DNA of 64,000 bases from Leptodesmis sichuanensis A121 (GTDB lineage: Bacteria > Cyanobacteriota > Cyanobacteriia > Leptolyngbyales > Leptolyngbyaceae), in the NCBI RefSeq assembly GCF_021379005.1, contig NZ_CP075171.1, forward strand, positions 3,038,001 through 3,102,000, in the 5' to 3' direction. Positions 50,940-60,971 of this stretch are shown here, one piece after another. Numbering within the stretch: position 1 is the stretch's first letter; every line of letters starts with the position of its first letter. The translations under genes and the position numbers were made by a program. The notes beneath the pieces are model-generated. The model had not been told where the DNA came from and made no database searches. It saw only the letters and a list, made by a program, of their open reading frames with translations.

Positions 50940-51093
50940 AGGGTGGTCAGGTGCAGACAGGACAAATGAGCCGAACCTTACCTTAACGTTGAGCCGTTCT
51001 GGTTAGTCCACCGTCAGTATAGCGAGATTGTAGGGGCGTGGCATTCGGCAATAGCCGTAACGCATTGCAGGGATTTTACTTTCGTGCACAGCC

Positions 51094-52476
51094 CTAAGTT
51101 TCTAAAGCAGAGTTGTTGCCAGCGTCGGAACTGCCCTTAACTCGCTGTAAGCGGGCACCCAGTTTCTGCAATTTTGCTTCCAACTGCTCGTAGCCGCGAT
51201 CGAGATGATGCAATCCCTGAATCGTGGTCTTACCGTTAGCTGCCAACCCTGCCAGAACTAAAGCCGCAGAAGCCCGCAAATCGGTTGCGACAACTGGGGC
51301 ACCGGAGAGCATGGGAACTCCTCGAATAATCGCATTACATCCTTTCAGACGAATATTTGCTCCCATGCGGTTCAGTTCTGCCACATGGCGCAGGCGATTT
51401 TCAAAGACGGTTTCCGTGATTACGCTGTTGCCTTCACTGAGGGCCAGCAAGGCCATGAATTGAGCCTGCATATCGGTCGGAAAGCCAGGATAGGGAAGAG
51501 TTTCAATATCAGTGGCGCGGTTGCGATCGCTGGGAATAAGCCGCAAACGATTGGGGGCTTCTGTAATCACCTGAGCACCGACCGCCTGCAGTTTGGCGAT
51601 GACTGCCGTTAAATGATCCGGTATAACGGGAGACAAACTAAGCTCTGAGTAAGTAATAGCTCCAGCCACCAGGAACGTTCCGGCCTCGACGCGATCAGGA
51701 ATAATGCTGTAGTCCGTGGAATGCAGGCTGGGCACGCCGGAAATCGTGATGGTATTGGTGCCAGCCCCCCGGATCTTAGCGCCCATTGCACGACAGAAAT
51801 TGGCTAAATCTGCAACTTCAGGTTCCTGAGCCGCATTCTCAATGATGGTTTCTCCATCCGCCAGTGTTGCAGCCATCATCAGTGTTTCGGTGGCTCCCAC
51901 ACTGGGATAATCCAGATAAATTTTGGCTCCCTTCAGCCGTTTGCTGGCTCCTCTCACATAGGCATTAACCATGCCATGATCAATTTGCACTTCGGCACCC
52001 ATCGCCTGCAATCCGCGCACATGCAGATCGACGGGACGTGCCCCGATCGCACAACCTCCTGGCAAAGGAACTCTCGCCACCCCCAACCGGGCTAATAAAG
52101 GGCCAATCACAAAGAAACTGGCTCGCAGTTGGCTGACTAACTCATAGGGTGCCCGGGATTCTCCAATCGAGGAAGCATTCAGGGTCAGGCAATCACCTTG
52201 CCGTTCTAGCTTTACCCCCAACGCCATCAGAATTTCACCCATGCGGCCTACATCCACCAGGGATGGCACATTCCGCAAACGGCACTCTTGAGGACACAGT
52301 AAAGCACCGGCCATCAAGACCAGTGCCGAATTTTTGGCCCCACTGATGGCGACATGACCGCTGAGCCGCTGCCCTCCTAAAATCTCCAGGATGGCAGAAT
52401 CCTCTTCCGAGGCCATAAAGGTATTGGGTAGGTTAGAAGTGAAAGTAATGGCTCTGCCCTCCTGCATCAACATCAA
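51094..52476 (-). CDS. murA: UDP-N-acetylglucosamine 1-carboxyvinyltransferase
   Basis: The frame gives 460 residues, and similarity begins near [20 protein letters not shown]; an ATG at 52416 (MASEEDS) is a likely alternative start. [20 protein letters not shown] holds the catalytic Cys that reacts with phosphoenolpyruvate and is the fosfomycin target. [40 protein letters not shown] and [20 protein letters not shown] are the other conserved blocks. It catalyses the first step of peptidoglycan precursor synthesis; MurB, the next enzyme, is encoded 13 kb away. Confidence 0.96.
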   Translation of the reverse strand: MMLMQEGRAITFTSNLPNTFMASEEDSAILEILGGQRLSGHVAISGAKNSALVLMAGALLCPQECRLRNVPSLVDVGRMGEILMALGVKLERQGDCLTLNASSIGESRAPYELVSQLRASFFVIGPLLARLGVARVPLPGGCAIGARPVDLHVRGLQAMGAEVQIDHGMVNAYVRGASKRLKGAKIYLDYPSVGATETLMMAATLADGETIIENAAQEPEVADLANFCRAMGAKIRGAGTNTITISGVPSLHSTDYSIIPDRVEAGTFLVAGAITYSELSLSPVIPDHLTAVIAKLQAVGAQVITEAPNRLRLIPSDRNRATDIETLPYPGFPTDMQAQFMALLALSEGNSVITETVFENRLRHVAELNRMGANIRLKGCNAIIRGVPMLSGAPVVATDLRASAALVLAGLAANGKTTIQGLHHLDRGYEQLEAKLQKLGARLQRVKGSSDAGNNSALET

Positions 52477-52654
52477 ACTCTGAATTCGGTCTTGATTCTA
52501 CAGGAAAGAATTAAGCCGTCCCAATTTTTTTATTTTTTCTACTCATGGATAGAAATCCATCCACTCAAAATTTTGTCACTTTATGGCCGCCAGGTGATTG
52601 ACAGATGCTCACAAGTATCTGAAGATTATGAATCGCGGGTTACACCGTGCGTCA

Positions 52655-52738
52655 GCGGAACTGGCGGAATTGGTAGACGCGCTAGATTCAGGTTCTAGTG
52701 TCAGCAATGACTTCCGGGTTCAAGTCCCGGGTTCCGCA
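52655..52738 (+). tRNA. tRNA-Leu (anticodon CAG)
   Basis: The 84-nt class II tRNA has acceptor stem GCGGAAC/GTTCCGC with discriminator A, D-arm region TGGCGGAATTGGTAGACGCG, anticodon stem CTAGA/TCTAG with loop TTCAGGT (anticodon CAG), a long variable arm (TGTCAGCAATGACT) and T arm CCGGG-TTCAAGT-CCCGG. No CCA is encoded and there is no intron. Confidence 0.96.
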
Positions 52739-52874
52739 TTAATCAGACCTTTTGAATGACTGTCCTGGCGATCGGTAAGATCGAGACTTTTGGCTACAGA
52801 TTTTGCAAGGACATTTTTAAAAAACTTATCATTCGTTTCAATTCGTAACAAAATTTCAATCAAACCAGTTCTCT

Positions 52875-53681
52875 ATGCTCACCAGTCTGCAAAATCCTCT
52901 CGTCAAACAGATGCGAAAGTTGCATCGAGGGAAGGAACGACGGGAACAGCAGGTATTTCTAGTGGAAGGCACTCATCTGGTGGAGGCAGCTTGTGCAGCT
53001 AATCGATCGCTGATCACCGTCTGTTGCACTCCGGAGTGGTCACACCAGCATCCAGACTTGTGGCAGCAGATCGAGCACCGGGCCAAACGGATTGAGTTTG
53101 TCAGTCCAGAAGTGTTGCGGGCGATCGCTACGACGGTGGAACCCGACGGAATCGTCGCCACTCTGGAACGTTCCTCGACCCCAGCCCCCACCTTTACCAG
53201 CCTGGGAATTGTCCTGGAAACAATTCAAGATCCTGGCAACTTGGGTACCATCATTCGAACAGCGGCGGCGGCTGGCACAGAAGGGATCTTACTGAGTCAC
53301 GATAGCGTCGATCTGGATCATCCCAAGGTGCTGAGAGCCTCGGCAGGCCAATGGTTTCAACTGCCAATGGCCGCCAGTGAGCATTTGCCGCAGGACATCC
53401 GACAGTACCAGCAGCAAGGAATGCAGGTGATCGCCACCTTGCCGACAGCCGCATTGACCTACTGGGAAGTGGATTTTCGGCAACCAACCCTGCTGTTGTT
53501 GGGTAATGAAGGGGCTGGTTTATCCCCCACCCTGGAATCTCTAGCGGATGCGGCGGTGCGGATTCCGCTGGCTCCCGGTGTGGAATCATTGAACGTGGCG
53601 ATCGCGGCGGCCCTGATCCTGTATGAAGCGAAACGGCAGCGGCAGTACGCTAACCCTGCTCAGTCTGCCGCTGTTGAATAA
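52875..53681 (+). CDS. SpoU/TrmH-family RNA 2'-O-methyltransferase
   Basis: The protein has 268 residues. The N-terminal substrate-binding domain begins LTSLQNPLVKQMRKLHRGKE and has QQVFLVEGTHLVEAA. The SPOUT knot motifs are IQDPGNLGTIIRTAAAAG (motif 1), LLLGNEGAGLSP (motif 2) and RIPLAPGVESLNVAIAAALI (motif 3). It methylates a ribose in rRNA or tRNA with SAM; the position is not predictable. It ends overlapping, tail to tail, with a small gene. Confidence 0.93.
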   Translation: MLTSLQNPLVKQMRKLHRGKERREQQVFLVEGTHLVEAACAANRSLITVCCTPEWSHQHPDLWQQIEHRAKRIEFVSPEVLRAIATTVEPDGIVATLERSSTPAPTFTSLGIVLETIQDPGNLGTIIRTAAAAGTEGILLSHDSVDLDHPKVLRASAGQWFQLPMAASEHLPQDIRQYQQQGMQVIATLPTAALTYWEVDFRQPTLLLLGNEGAGLSPTLESLADAAVRIPLAPGVESLNVAIAAALILYEAKRQRQYANPAQSAAVE

Positions 53682-53892
53682 ATTCTTCAATATCTGCGAT
53701 CGCCTCTTCCCAGACACTCAGGTCAAATTGCACAGCGCGATCGGTTACAGGTTTAGGAGTTGGCTCTGGACGCAGGGTTTGCGGTGACTTGGATGGTTCC
53801 TGGGTGGATTCCAGCGTGTGTTGTAACTGGTCAAGCGACTGCTTAAAAGCTTCGGCAGCGGCCCGTCGTATGTCTTGCTGTGGCTGACCCAT
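53650..53892 (-). CDS. small conserved-type hypothetical protein
   Basis: The protein has 80 residues, acidic and helical: PQQDIRRAAAEAFKQSLDQL, a Pro/Thr-rich middle (KSPQTLRPEPTPKPV), then FDLSVWEEAIADIEEFIQQR. The two amphipathic ends joined by a flexible linker look like a genuine small cytosolic protein. It overlaps the methyltransferase 3' end by 32 bp in the opposite direction. I do not recognise a family. Confidence 0.55.
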   Translation of the reverse strand: MGQPQQDIRRAAAEAFKQSLDQLQHTLESTQEPSKSPQTLRPEPTPKPVTDRAVQFDLSVWEEAIADIEEFIQQRQTEQG

Positions 53893-54103
53893 AAGCTGGA
53901 CTCCAAACGAGAGTGAAAGAAACCAGTTCCAACCACTGGCGAGGTTGGAGGCTATATGTGTACTTACAATAGGTCGTCCCTATAATCCGTATCTACAATA
54001 GTCCACCTGGCTTAAAATGCCCAATGCCAGCAGATTCCTTGCAAAAGTTGTCTGATGAGCGCCTTCCGACCGAAAATAGGGAGGATGAAGCCAGGAGAAA
54101 CTT

Positions 54104-55537
54104 GTGAGTGAGACATTTGATTACGATTTACTAATTATTGGTGCCGGAGTTGGTGGTCACGGTGCGGCGCTCCATGCGGTGAGTTGTGGCTTGAAGACCG
54201 CTATTGTCGAAGCTGCAGACATGGGGGGAACCTGTGTGAATCGGGGCTGTATCCCTTCTAAAGCTTTGCTGGCCGCTTCAGGACGGGTGAGGGAGTTGCG
54301 AGATACCCATCACTTAAAGTCCCTGGGAATTCAGTTGGATGCCGTTTCGTTCGATCGCCAGGGCATCGCCGATCACGCCAACAGCATTGTCACCAAGCAA
54401 CGGGATGCTCTGATCAATAGCCTCAAACGGCTGGGCGTAGAGACAATTCATGGCTGGGCCAGAATTGCCGGGAAGCAAAAAGTCTCAGTCGAGACCAAAG
54501 AGGGCAACAAAATCATTACGGCAAAGGATATTATTCTCGCTCCCGGTTCAATTCCCTTTGTCCCACCCGGTGTAGAAATCGACCACAAGACCGTCTTCAC
54601 CAGCGATGATGCAGTGCGGTTGGAGTCCCTACCAGACTGGATCGCGATCGTCGGGAGCGGCTACATTGGCCTGGAATTTGCCGACATCTACTCGGCACTG
54701 GGCTGTGAAGTGACCTTGATTGAAGCCCTGGATCAACTGATGCCGGGATTCGACCCCGATATTGCCAAACTGGCCCAGCGCGTCCTGATTACCCCGCGTG
54801 ACATTGAAACCCGCGTCGGAATGTTGGCGAAACGAGTCACCCCCGGTTCTCCCGTTGTGATCGAACTGGCCGATGCCAAAACCAAAGAGGTAGTCGAAGT
54901 GCTGGAAGTCGATGCCTGCTTAATTGCCACAGGCCGCATCCCCTACACCAAGGATTTAGGACTGCAATCCGTAGGTGTAGAACTGGATCAGCGAGGATTT
55001 ATTCCCGTCAATGACCACTTAGCGGTAGTAAAGAAGGGCAAAGCCATTCCCCATCTCTGGGCGATCGGCGATGCCACAGGCAAGATGATGCTGGCTCATA
55101 CGGCATCGGCTCAGGGGGTGGCTGTGGTGGAAACCATTTGTGGGCGCCCCCGTGAAGTGGATTATCACAGTATTCCGGCTGCGGCCTTCACCCATCCAGA
55201 AATTGGTTTTGTCGGCATGACTGAACCTGCGGCTCAGGAAAAAGCCAAAGCGGAAGGGTTCAAGGTGGGAGTGGCGCGTACCTACTTCAAGGGCAATGCC
55301 AAGGCGATCGCAGAAGGGGAAACGGAAGGCATGGCTAAAATCATCTACCGCACCGATACCGGAGAAGTATTGGGGGTTCATATTTTTGGTCTGCATGCCT
55401 CCGACCTGATTCACGAAGCGGCCAGCGCGATCGCCCAGCGGCAATCCGTCAACTCCCTCGCTTTTCTGGTGCATACCCATCCCACCCTCTCAGAAGTATT
55501 GGATGAGGCCTACAAGCGGGCGATCGGAGCACATTAA
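54104..55537 (+). CDS. lpdA: dihydrolipoyl dehydrogenase (E3)
   Basis: The enzyme has 477 residues, with a GTG start at 54104. FAD-binding [20 protein letters not shown], redox-active disulfide Cys44-Cys49 in [20 protein letters not shown]-binding [20 protein letters not shown], second FAD segment [18 protein letters not shown], and the C-terminal catalytic His-Glu pair in [14 protein letters not shown]. It reoxidises lipoyl groups of the pyruvate dehydrogenase and glycine cleavage complexes. The partner subunits are not adjacent, as is usual in cyanobacteria. Confidence 0.96.
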   Translation: MSETFDYDLLIIGAGVGGHGAALHAVSCGLKTAIVEAADMGGTCVNRGCIPSKALLAASGRVRELRDTHHLKSLGIQLDAVSFDRQGIADHANSIVTKQRDALINSLKRLGVETIHGWARIAGKQKVSVETKEGNKIITAKDIILAPGSIPFVPPGVEIDHKTVFTSDDAVRLESLPDWIAIVGSGYIGLEFADIYSALGCEVTLIEALDQLMPGFDPDIAKLAQRVLITPRDIETRVGMLAKRVTPGSPVVIELADAKTKEVVEVLEVDACLIATGRIPYTKDLGLQSVGVELDQRGFIPVNDHLAVVKKGKAIPHLWAIGDATGKMMLAHTASAQGVAVVETICGRPREVDYHSIPAAAFTHPEIGFVGMTEPAAQEKAKAEGFKVGVARTYFKGNAKAIAEGETEGMAKIIYRTDTGEVLGVHIFGLHASDLIHEAASAIAQRQSVNSLAFLVHTHPTLSEVLDEAYKRAIGAH

Positions 55538-55628
55538 AGCCATTCTGAGCATTGGCATCCCGTTATTCTTCAGAGTTAGGCTACGCTATCAGGTAAGTTG
55601 GTATTTGGCGCGAAGCACGAGAGGAATT

Positions 55629-55694
55629 GTAAGTTCTAAGTTTTGAGTTTTAAGTTAGCTCTAAATTTAGAACTCAAAACTTAAAATTCAAAAC
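55629..55694. repeat. AT-rich inverted repeat between lpdA and trpC
   Basis: AAGTTCTAAGTTTTGAGTTT on the left mirrors AACTCAAAACTTAAAATTCA on the right. Same family as the perfect 26-bp palindrome at 60905-60970 and a partial direct form at 10258-10305. It may act as a weak terminator for lpdA. Confidence 0.6.
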
Positions 55695-55765
55695 GTATCC
55701 AGTGTTACCAGCCTAATCAACTCACGCTCTATCAAAGCCCTTTACTCCTTCGTTTACGTTACTCT

Positions 55766-56644
55766 ATGCAGATCCGTCGCCGTCCACCCAATCCTGCTGT
55801 TGCTGTTCAGGAATTGCGGTATCAAGTGCGTGTGCCTGATGCCAAACCGCGCCATATTCTAGAAGAAATTGTTTGGCAGAAGGAATCCGAAGTCGATCAA
55901 CTGCGGGAATTCTTACCTTTACAGGAATTACGCCGCAAGGTTCAGGATGTGCCGCCTGCCCGGAATTTTCTGCAGACACTCAAGCAGGGCAAAACTCAAC
56001 CTGCGGTGATTGCAGAGGTAAAAAAAGCCTCTCCCAGTAAAGGGGTGATTCGAGAAGATTTTGACCCAGTAGCGATCGCCCGCTCCTACGAGCAAGGGGG
56101 TGCCACCTGTCTCTCTGTCCTGACTGACAAGCAATTCTTTCAGGGCAGCTTTGAGTATCTCAAGCAAATCCGGCAGGCGATCGACCTGCCGTTGCTCTGT
56201 AAGGATTTCATTATTTATCCTTACCAGATGTATTACGCAAGGCTGCATGGAGCAGATGCTGTGCTGCTGATTGCAGCCATTCTCTCGGATAAAGATCTGC
56301 AATACTTTATTAAAATCGCCGCAACATTGGGATTGACTCCCCTGATCGAAGTTCATACTCTGGCAGAACTCGATCGGGTATTGGCCTTGCAGGACGTATC
56401 TTTGATCGGCATCAACAACCGCAACTTAGAAGATTTTTCGGTTGATATAGAAACTACCCGCACCCTCCTGGTAGAACGTCAGAGCCAGATGCAAAACCGA
56501 GACATTTTAGTAGTCAGCGAATCGGGCCTTTTTACCAATCAAGATATCCAGCGTGTTGCTCAGGCAGGAGCACAGGCCGTTTTGATTGGTGAATCTTTGA
56601 TGAAACAACCCAATCCGGGTCAGGCTTTAGCCAATCTTTTTTAG
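55766..56644 (+). CDS. trpC: indole-3-glycerol phosphate synthase
   Basis: The enzyme has 292 residues; the N-terminal extension of about 30 residues relative to E. coli is normal for cyanobacteria. [40 protein letters not shown] (catalytic Lys), [40 protein letters not shown] and [20 protein letters not shown] are the TIM-barrel motifs. It makes the indole ring in tryptophan synthesis. No other trp gene is near. Copy D of the CCAAGTCCAG repeat begins 8 bp after the stop. Confidence 0.96.
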   Translation: MQIRRRPPNPAVAVQELRYQVRVPDAKPRHILEEIVWQKESEVDQLREFLPLQELRRKVQDVPPARNFLQTLKQGKTQPAVIAEVKKASPSKGVIREDFDPVAIARSYEQGGATCLSVLTDKQFFQGSFEYLKQIRQAIDLPLLCKDFIIYPYQMYYARLHGADAVLLIAAILSDKDLQYFIKIAATLGLTPLIEVHTLAELDRVLALQDVSLIGINNRNLEDFSVDIETTRTLLVERQSQMQNRDILVVSESGLFTNQDIQRVAQAGAQAVLIGESLMKQPNPGQALANLF

Positions 56645-56652
56645 GTTGCGAC

Positions 56653-56720
56653 TAAACCAAGTTCAACTAGAGAACGGTCGTTTTCCTTTCAGAGAAACTC
56701 CGATTCTGGACTTGGATAGG
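56653..56720 (+). repeat. CCAAGTCCAG inverted-repeat family, copy D
   Basis: AAACCAAGTTCAACTAGAGA, then ACGGTCGTTTTCCTTTCAGA, and right arm CTCCGATTCTGGACTTGGAT. Both arms are present, and CCAAGT-x-CA pairs with TGGACTTGG. Confidence 0.78.
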
Positions 56721-56775
56721 GTTTATTTTCGTTTCCTCGTTGATTTATCTTGAGCAAGGTAACCTCGGCTTCATC

Positions 56776-57063
56776 ATGGAACCCATCCCCCTTCCCTCTC
56801 ATATTCATTACGAGTTGCTCCTGCAACTTCTGGAACGGCAGACGATGCATGCCGTCAATAGTAAATCTGGTGTTCAGGAGCAGGTGCAGCAATTGATTAT
56901 TACGCTGCGGAAAGCCCTGGCTCAACAAAAGCACCTGGAAGAAACCTGTGAGCGGCTACAACTGCCTGTGGATTATCGATGGTCGCTGAACAAGCTGGAA
57001 GAGAACAATCCAACTTCTAAAGATTTTTTGAGTTTAAGTCAGGAGCAAATTGGAAGTCAGTAA
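56776..57063 (+). CDS. small conserved cyanobacterial protein (DUF5340-like)
   Basis: The protein has 95 residues from the ATG at 56776 (an in-frame TTG at 56740 is less likely). It starts MEPIPLPSHIHYELLLQLLE and continues RQTMHAVNSKSGVQEQVQQL, ITLRKALAQQKHLEETC and LPVDYRWSLNKLE. It is helical, without a membrane segment. The sequence has the look of a protein conserved across cyanobacteria (as I recall DUF5340), with unknown function. No close operon partner; the coiled-coil gene starts 114 bp on. Confidence 0.72.
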   Translation: MEPIPLPSHIHYELLLQLLERQTMHAVNSKSGVQEQVQQLIITLRKALAQQKHLEETCERLQLPVDYRWSLNKLEENNPTSKDFLSLSQEQIGSQ

Positions 57064-57177
57064 AATATCCAGAATTTTGATACAGATGGTCGTTCATGAT
57101 TTGTTGTGAACGAAAACCTTTCTATATCAGGAGTAATTTGCTAAGGTAGCATCTTAATGACTCTTGGGAGGTTCTGA

Positions 57178-58299
57178 GTGGCTGAACCGGGCTTACCGGA
57201 TAGTGCCTTATTGCCGGAGAATCGCTTTCACTCAGAGAAGGCGGATTCTGTGGCTGAGTCTGCGATGACTGAATTAAGCGAGTTGCGATCGCAGGTACGG
57301 GGGCAAATTGAGCGGATTCACCATCTGGAACAAGCGCTCGATCAATCCCTGGCCTTTCAGGAAGAACTCCGCTCTCAGTTGGCAAATCAGCAATTCCTGG
57401 AATCCCAATTAGCCTCCACGGAAGAAATTGCTAACATCCAACAGCAAGCCATCACTCAACTCAAGCAACAATTAGCGCAGCAACGACAACTATTAGCTGC
57501 TCAGCAAGGGGAAATTGAGCAGAGCCAGCCTCCGGATGCCTCCTTCCAGGCTTTCTCCCCTGTGTCTCGGTGCAGAGATCCGTTGCCCCATCCCCGTGCA
57601 GGAAGTGGGGATGGGCATGGTATCCCGGAACAACTCAGTCTTTTAGACCAGTCCAACCTGCTAGACCAGGCCAGCTTTCCAGACCTGATGCAGAAATTGA
57701 CTGAGCAAGAAGCCTCGATTCACCAACTGGAAACTGAGCTGCATCGCGCTCATATTGCCTTGCAAGAGCAGCAAGCTCTGATTGATGCGTTCCAGACTTA
57801 TACGGTAAGACGGTCGGCAGGTGACCTCTCCGATGTTTCTCTAGATGGAGAGTTATTTACAGCTTACTGTAAGATTCAGGAATTAGAAACTCAACTCTCA
57901 AAACAGACTACTGCTCAGGCCATGTTGCAGCATACCTGTCAGGAGCTAGAGCAAATCCGCGATCGCTATCAGCTTCGCATTACTGAACTAGAAACTCAGG
58001 CGGCTGTGATGCAAGAGCAAATTCTGAAGCAAGCCCAACAGTCCAGCGAGTATGAAACGGCTGTGCAACATTGGAAAGACCGTTATCACAGTCTGCAAAG
58101 CTATCTCGCTCAGATCAAGCAACTGCTGGAACAATTTCTTCCCAATCCACCTGCACCGATCGCAGAGCTACTAACCACCTTACAAACGGTAACCAGTAAT
58201 ACTACGGAAGAAACTGCCACGCCACCAGTCTCCCGCAGCCCCAGAATAGACCTTCCCGATTTCCTGATTCGTCGCCACCGCTACCGAGCACGCCCTTAA
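57178..58299 (+). CDS. coiled-coil protein of unknown function
   Basis: The protein has 373 residues from GTG 57178, supported by GGGAGG 6 bases upstream; an ATG at 57265 is an alternative. Long heptad segments rich in Gln/Glu/Leu make up most of it: LRSQVRGQIERIHHLEQALD, ELRSQLANQQFLESQLASTE, QQQAITQLKQQLAQQRQLLA, KLTEQEASIHQLETELHRAH and ICKIQ-type helices later. The basic C-terminus ends RRHRYRARP. Residues about 135-150 (DPLPHPRAGSGDGHG) break the coil and are encoded by a hairpin-forming repeat. It is probably a structural or scaffold protein. Confidence 0.72.
   Translation: MAEPGLPDSALLPENRFHSEKADSVAESAMTELSELRSQVRGQIERIHHLEQALDQSLAFQEELRSQLANQQFLESQLASTEEIANIQQQAITQLKQQLAQQRQLLAAQQGEIEQSQPPDASFQAFSPVSRCRDPLPHPRAGSGDGHGIPEQLSLLDQSNLLDQASFPDLMQKLTEQEASIHQLETELHRAHIALQEQQALIDAFQTYTVRRSAGDLSDVSLDGELFTAYCKIQELETQLSKQTTAQAMLQHTCQELEQIRDRYQLRITELETQAAVMQEQILKQAQQSSEYETAVQHWKDRYHSLQSYLAQIKQLLEQFLPNPPAPIAELLTTLQTVTSNTTEETATPPVSRSPRIDLPDFLIRRHRYRARP
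57585..57616. repeat. hairpin sequence inside the coiled-coil gene
   Basis: CCCATCCCC (57587-57595) pairs with GGGGATGGG (57607-57615) around an 11-nt loop. It encodes a Gly/Pro/His break in an otherwise continuous coiled coil, like an inserted palindromic repeat. Confidence 0.55.
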
Positions 58300-58317
58300 G
58301 GTTCGCATTAATTCTCC

Positions 58318-58362
58318 CAGAATTTACTTACTTTAAACATCAGAATTTACTTACTTCAAACA
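58318..58362. repeat. two 22-bp direct repeats upstream of the epimerase gene
   Basis: CAGAATTTACTTACTTTAAA at 58318 and CAGAATTTACTTACTTCAAA at 58341 (23-bp period), both followed by CA. They lie about 160-200 bp before the start of the epimerase gene and could be tandem operators. Confidence 0.6.
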
Positions 58363-58520
58363 AAGGAATTCCGTGAATTTATGGAATCTTAGTTTAAGGA
58401 AATTTCCCTTAAAGAGTTAGTTAGGTTGAGGCTGGTTTATTGCCAGGAAACATGGCTCCAGATCTAAACTTTGAGGAACCATGTCATGAAACAGCTTCAC
58501 CTCATTTGTGAGCCTAGCCA

Positions 58521-60098
58521 ATGCAAACTACACCATTAACCGGCAGCGAAATCATTCGTCAGATCCAGCAACTGGTACCTCCTGGCAGTCCAGAACCTCA
58601 AGATCCTGAAATTCTGGCCCAACTACAGCAATTGACCCAGGCGCTGATTCAAGATTATGAAGACTCTGGCCGCTTGCAAGGTGACCCCTTTAACGAAGCC
58701 TGGACACGGCCTCTCTATCTCTATGAAGCTGAAGTGCGATCGCAACTTCATGGAAAAACAGTGCTGGTGACAGGTGGCGAAGGTTGCGTCGGGCACCAGT
58801 TGATTCAGAAATTGGTCACCCTGGGAGCTGAGCGAATTATTTCCGTTGATAATGCCCGCTGTGTTGATGGAACAACTCCAGCCCCGATTGCAGGCATTGC
58901 CCCAAATGTCACCCTGCACGCGATCGATGTGCGGGATTACGATGCTTTAAAGCGAGTTTTTGAAATAGAAAAGCCGGATCTGGTGTTTCACTTGGCCGCC
59001 ATTCGGATTCCAGGTGTGGCTGAAAAAATCATTCTAACAACCGTAACCACCAATATTTTTGGTACACAAAATATTATTCAACTGTGTGAAGAATTCAACG
59101 TTGAGCAGTGTATTTTCTCCTCAACCGGAAAAGCTTCTCGCTACTGGACAGGTGAGGTGTATGCCGCCAGCAAGAAGGTGTGTGAATGGTTGTTTGCTCA
59201 CGCGGCTCAAACGGGAAAAGTGCGCTATGGCATGGTGCGCTTTACCCACATGCTGGATAACAGTTCCATGATTGAGCAAATCACCAGCAAGGTAGAGCAA
59301 GGTAGACCAATTAACATCCATGCACCTGAGCGCTATGTAGCAGGCCAGAATGTGGGTGAAGCCGTACATCTGCTCTTGAATTCCCTGATTCTCTCCCAGA
59401 CCGAGCAACTGATCTTTGTCCTGGTGCGGAACCTGGGATGGCCAACGGAAAGCCTGGAAGTGGCGCTGCACATGATTCAGCAATCTGGGAAGAACCTGCC
59501 CATTTACTTCCAGGGTATTCCTGTTGGCTACGAAGAATCCTTCTTCCTGGGACAGGTGGATTGGAGCAAGCAAACGGAAATCAACACCCTGATTAATGCT
59601 CTGGAAACCTGGTATGACTCCAGCATCAGTTCCTCCGGAGACATGATTGTAGCAACCACCATTCCCTTCTCATCCGCCGTTTTAACGCAGCAACTGGCTG
59701 ATTTAAGAATACTGGCCGCTGATCTGCAAACTCCCCAATCAGAAATTAAACAGAAGCTGGCGGAAGTGGTTTGGCAAGTTTCTAAATCTTCTATGCTCCT
59801 GGCTACACCTCAGCAGTTGCTGCAAATCTTGCAGTGGGGGATGAACCTGAAGCAGTATCAACGAGGCGAGTTTTCGCTGGCTCCCTACAAACCATTTATT
59901 GAACTGGTGGTTCAGAGCCTTTACGATCGCCTCTCCGTGCAAGTCCTGAAAGATTGCCAGATTTCTATGCCTGAGTTTGAAATGATGCTTTCGGTCCTGG
60001 CTACCTTCCCAACTCTGGCCCAAGAAGTTGCCTATATGCAAAAAATCCTGGAGCCAAATACCAAGGAGCTAGAACCCATCAGCCGTAAAGTTGCATAG
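58521..60098 (+). CDS. NAD-dependent epimerase/dehydratase (extended SDR, CapD-like) with extra terminal domains
   Basis: The protein has 525 residues. The Rossmann core starts at HGKTVLVTGGEGCVGHQLIQ (about 78-97), with DLVFHLAAIRIPGVAEKI, TNIFGTQNIIQLCEEFNVEQ, CIFSSTGKASRYWTGEVYAA (catalytic Tyr near 213) and SKK (Lys near 217). An N-terminal helical region of about 75 residues and a C-terminal helical region of about 140 residues (residues 385-525) have no assigned domain. The core resembles polysaccharide nucleotide-sugar epimerases/dehydratases; the substrate is not evident. No linked glycosyltransferase lies directly beside it. Confidence 0.8.
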   Translation: MQTTPLTGSEIIRQIQQLVPPGSPEPQDPEILAQLQQLTQALIQDYEDSGRLQGDPFNEAWTRPLYLYEAEVRSQLHGKTVLVTGGEGCVGHQLIQKLVTLGAERIISVDNARCVDGTTPAPIAGIAPNVTLHAIDVRDYDALKRVFEIEKPDLVFHLAAIRIPGVAEKIILTTVTTNIFGTQNIIQLCEEFNVEQCIFSSTGKASRYWTGEVYAASKKVCEWLFAHAAQTGKVRYGMVRFTHMLDNSSMIEQITSKVEQGRPINIHAPERYVAGQNVGEAVHLLLNSLILSQTEQLIFVLVRNLGWPTESLEVALHMIQQSGKNLPIYFQGIPVGYEESFFLGQVDWSKQTEINTLINALETWYDSSISSSGDMIVATTIPFSSAVLTQQLADLRILAADLQTPQSEIKQKLAEVVWQVSKSSMLLATPQQLLQILQWGMNLKQYQRGEFSLAPYKPFIELVVQSLYDRLSVQVLKDCQISMPEFEMMLSVLATFPTLAQEVAYMQKILEPNTKELEPISRKVA

Positions 60099-60161
60099 GA
60101 CTGCTAACAAAGTGATCCACCATTAGTGATCCACCATCAAATCCTGATTACGGCATCTGTA

Positions 60162-60221
60162 GGGGCTGGTTTGTAAACAGTTTGTGTGTACTGAACTCAC
60201 ATGACTGACTAAACCAGCCCC
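60162..60221 (+). repeat. GGGGCTGGTTT inverted repeat after the epimerase gene
   Basis: GGGGCTGGTTT (60162-60172) and AAACCAGCCCC (60211-60221) are perfect 11-bp arms 38 nt apart. Just before them AGTGATCCACCAT occurs twice in tandem. It may end the epimerase transcript but has no T-tract. Confidence 0.6.
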
Positions 60222-60237
60222 CACTAATTCCTATTCC

Positions 60238-60882
60238 TTAGGGAGCCAACCGTTCAATGATCCAGTGGTAATTGTCTAAACGATACCGCAGGCGATCGTG
60301 TAAGCGGCTGGGACGACCCTGCCAAAATTCGATCGTGTGGGGAATGACACAATAACCACCCCAATGCGGAGGCCGAGGAATTTCCTGATCCTGATACTGC
60401 TGGCTGAGTTCCGCTAAACGCTGCTCTAAAACCTCCCGATTAGCAATCACCTGACTTTGATTGGACACCCAGGCTCCTAATTGACTCTCACGGGGACGAC
60501 TGTGAAAGTAAGCCACGGTTTCCGCATCTGAAACCTTTTCGACCGTTCCCTCAATTCGCACCTGACGTTCCAATGCTTTCCACAAGAACACCAGGGCAGC
60601 CTGGGGATTCTCGGCTAACTCCTGACCCTTGTGGCTTTCATAGTTGGTGAAAAAGACAAAGCCGCGATCGCTGACTCCTTTCAGCAACACAATTCGGGCA
60701 GAAGGAGTACCATCTTTGGTCGCGGTTGCCAGGGTCATCGCATTAGGTTCGAGAATCTCTGCGGCCAGAGCCTGTTCAAACCAGAGTTGAAATTGCCGCA
60801 TCGGATCAGGATCAACATCTGCTTCTGTAAGTTGAGCACGAGTGTAAGTGAGACGAAGGTCAGCGATAGAAGGAGTGGTCAT
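60238..60882 (-). CDS. pdxH: pyridoxamine 5'-phosphate oxidase
   Basis: The enzyme has 214 residues. It oxidises pyridoxine/pyridoxamine phosphate to PLP using [43 protein letters not shown] and [20 protein letters not shown] are the FMN-binding part, [20 protein letters not shown] follows, and the C-terminus [20 protein letters not shown] is the family signature. Its PLP serves the two aminotransferases in the window among others. A perfect 26-bp palindrome lies upstream, between it and prmA. Confidence 0.95.
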   Translation of the reverse strand: MTTPSIADLRLTYTRAQLTEADVDPDPMRQFQLWFEQALAAEILEPNAMTLATATKDGTPSARIVLLKGVSDRGFVFFTNYESHKGQELAENPQAALVFLWKALERQVRIEGTVEKVSDAETVAYFHSRPRESQLGAWVSNQSQVIANREVLEQRLAELSQQYQDQEIPRPPHWGGYCVIPHTIEFWQGRPSRLHDRLRYRLDNYHWIIERLAP

Positions 60883-60904
60883 GGTTGCCTGAGTTAAGAG
60901 TTTT

Positions 60905-60970
60905 AAGTTTTGAGTTTTAAGTTTTAAGTTGGTTCTACATTAAGAACTTAAAACTTAAAACTCAAAACTT
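60905..60970. repeat. perfect 26-bp inverted repeat between pdxH and prmA
   Basis: The left arm 60905-60930 begins AAGTTTTGAGTTTTAAGTTT; the right arm 60945-60970 is its exact complement; the loop is GGTTCTACATTAAG. The very AT-rich arms have T-runs on both strands, so it could terminate prmA on the minus strand, with the arm's own T tracts. The arms are built from AAGTTTTGA/GTTTTAAG units. Confidence 0.8.
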
Positions 60971-60971
60971 T

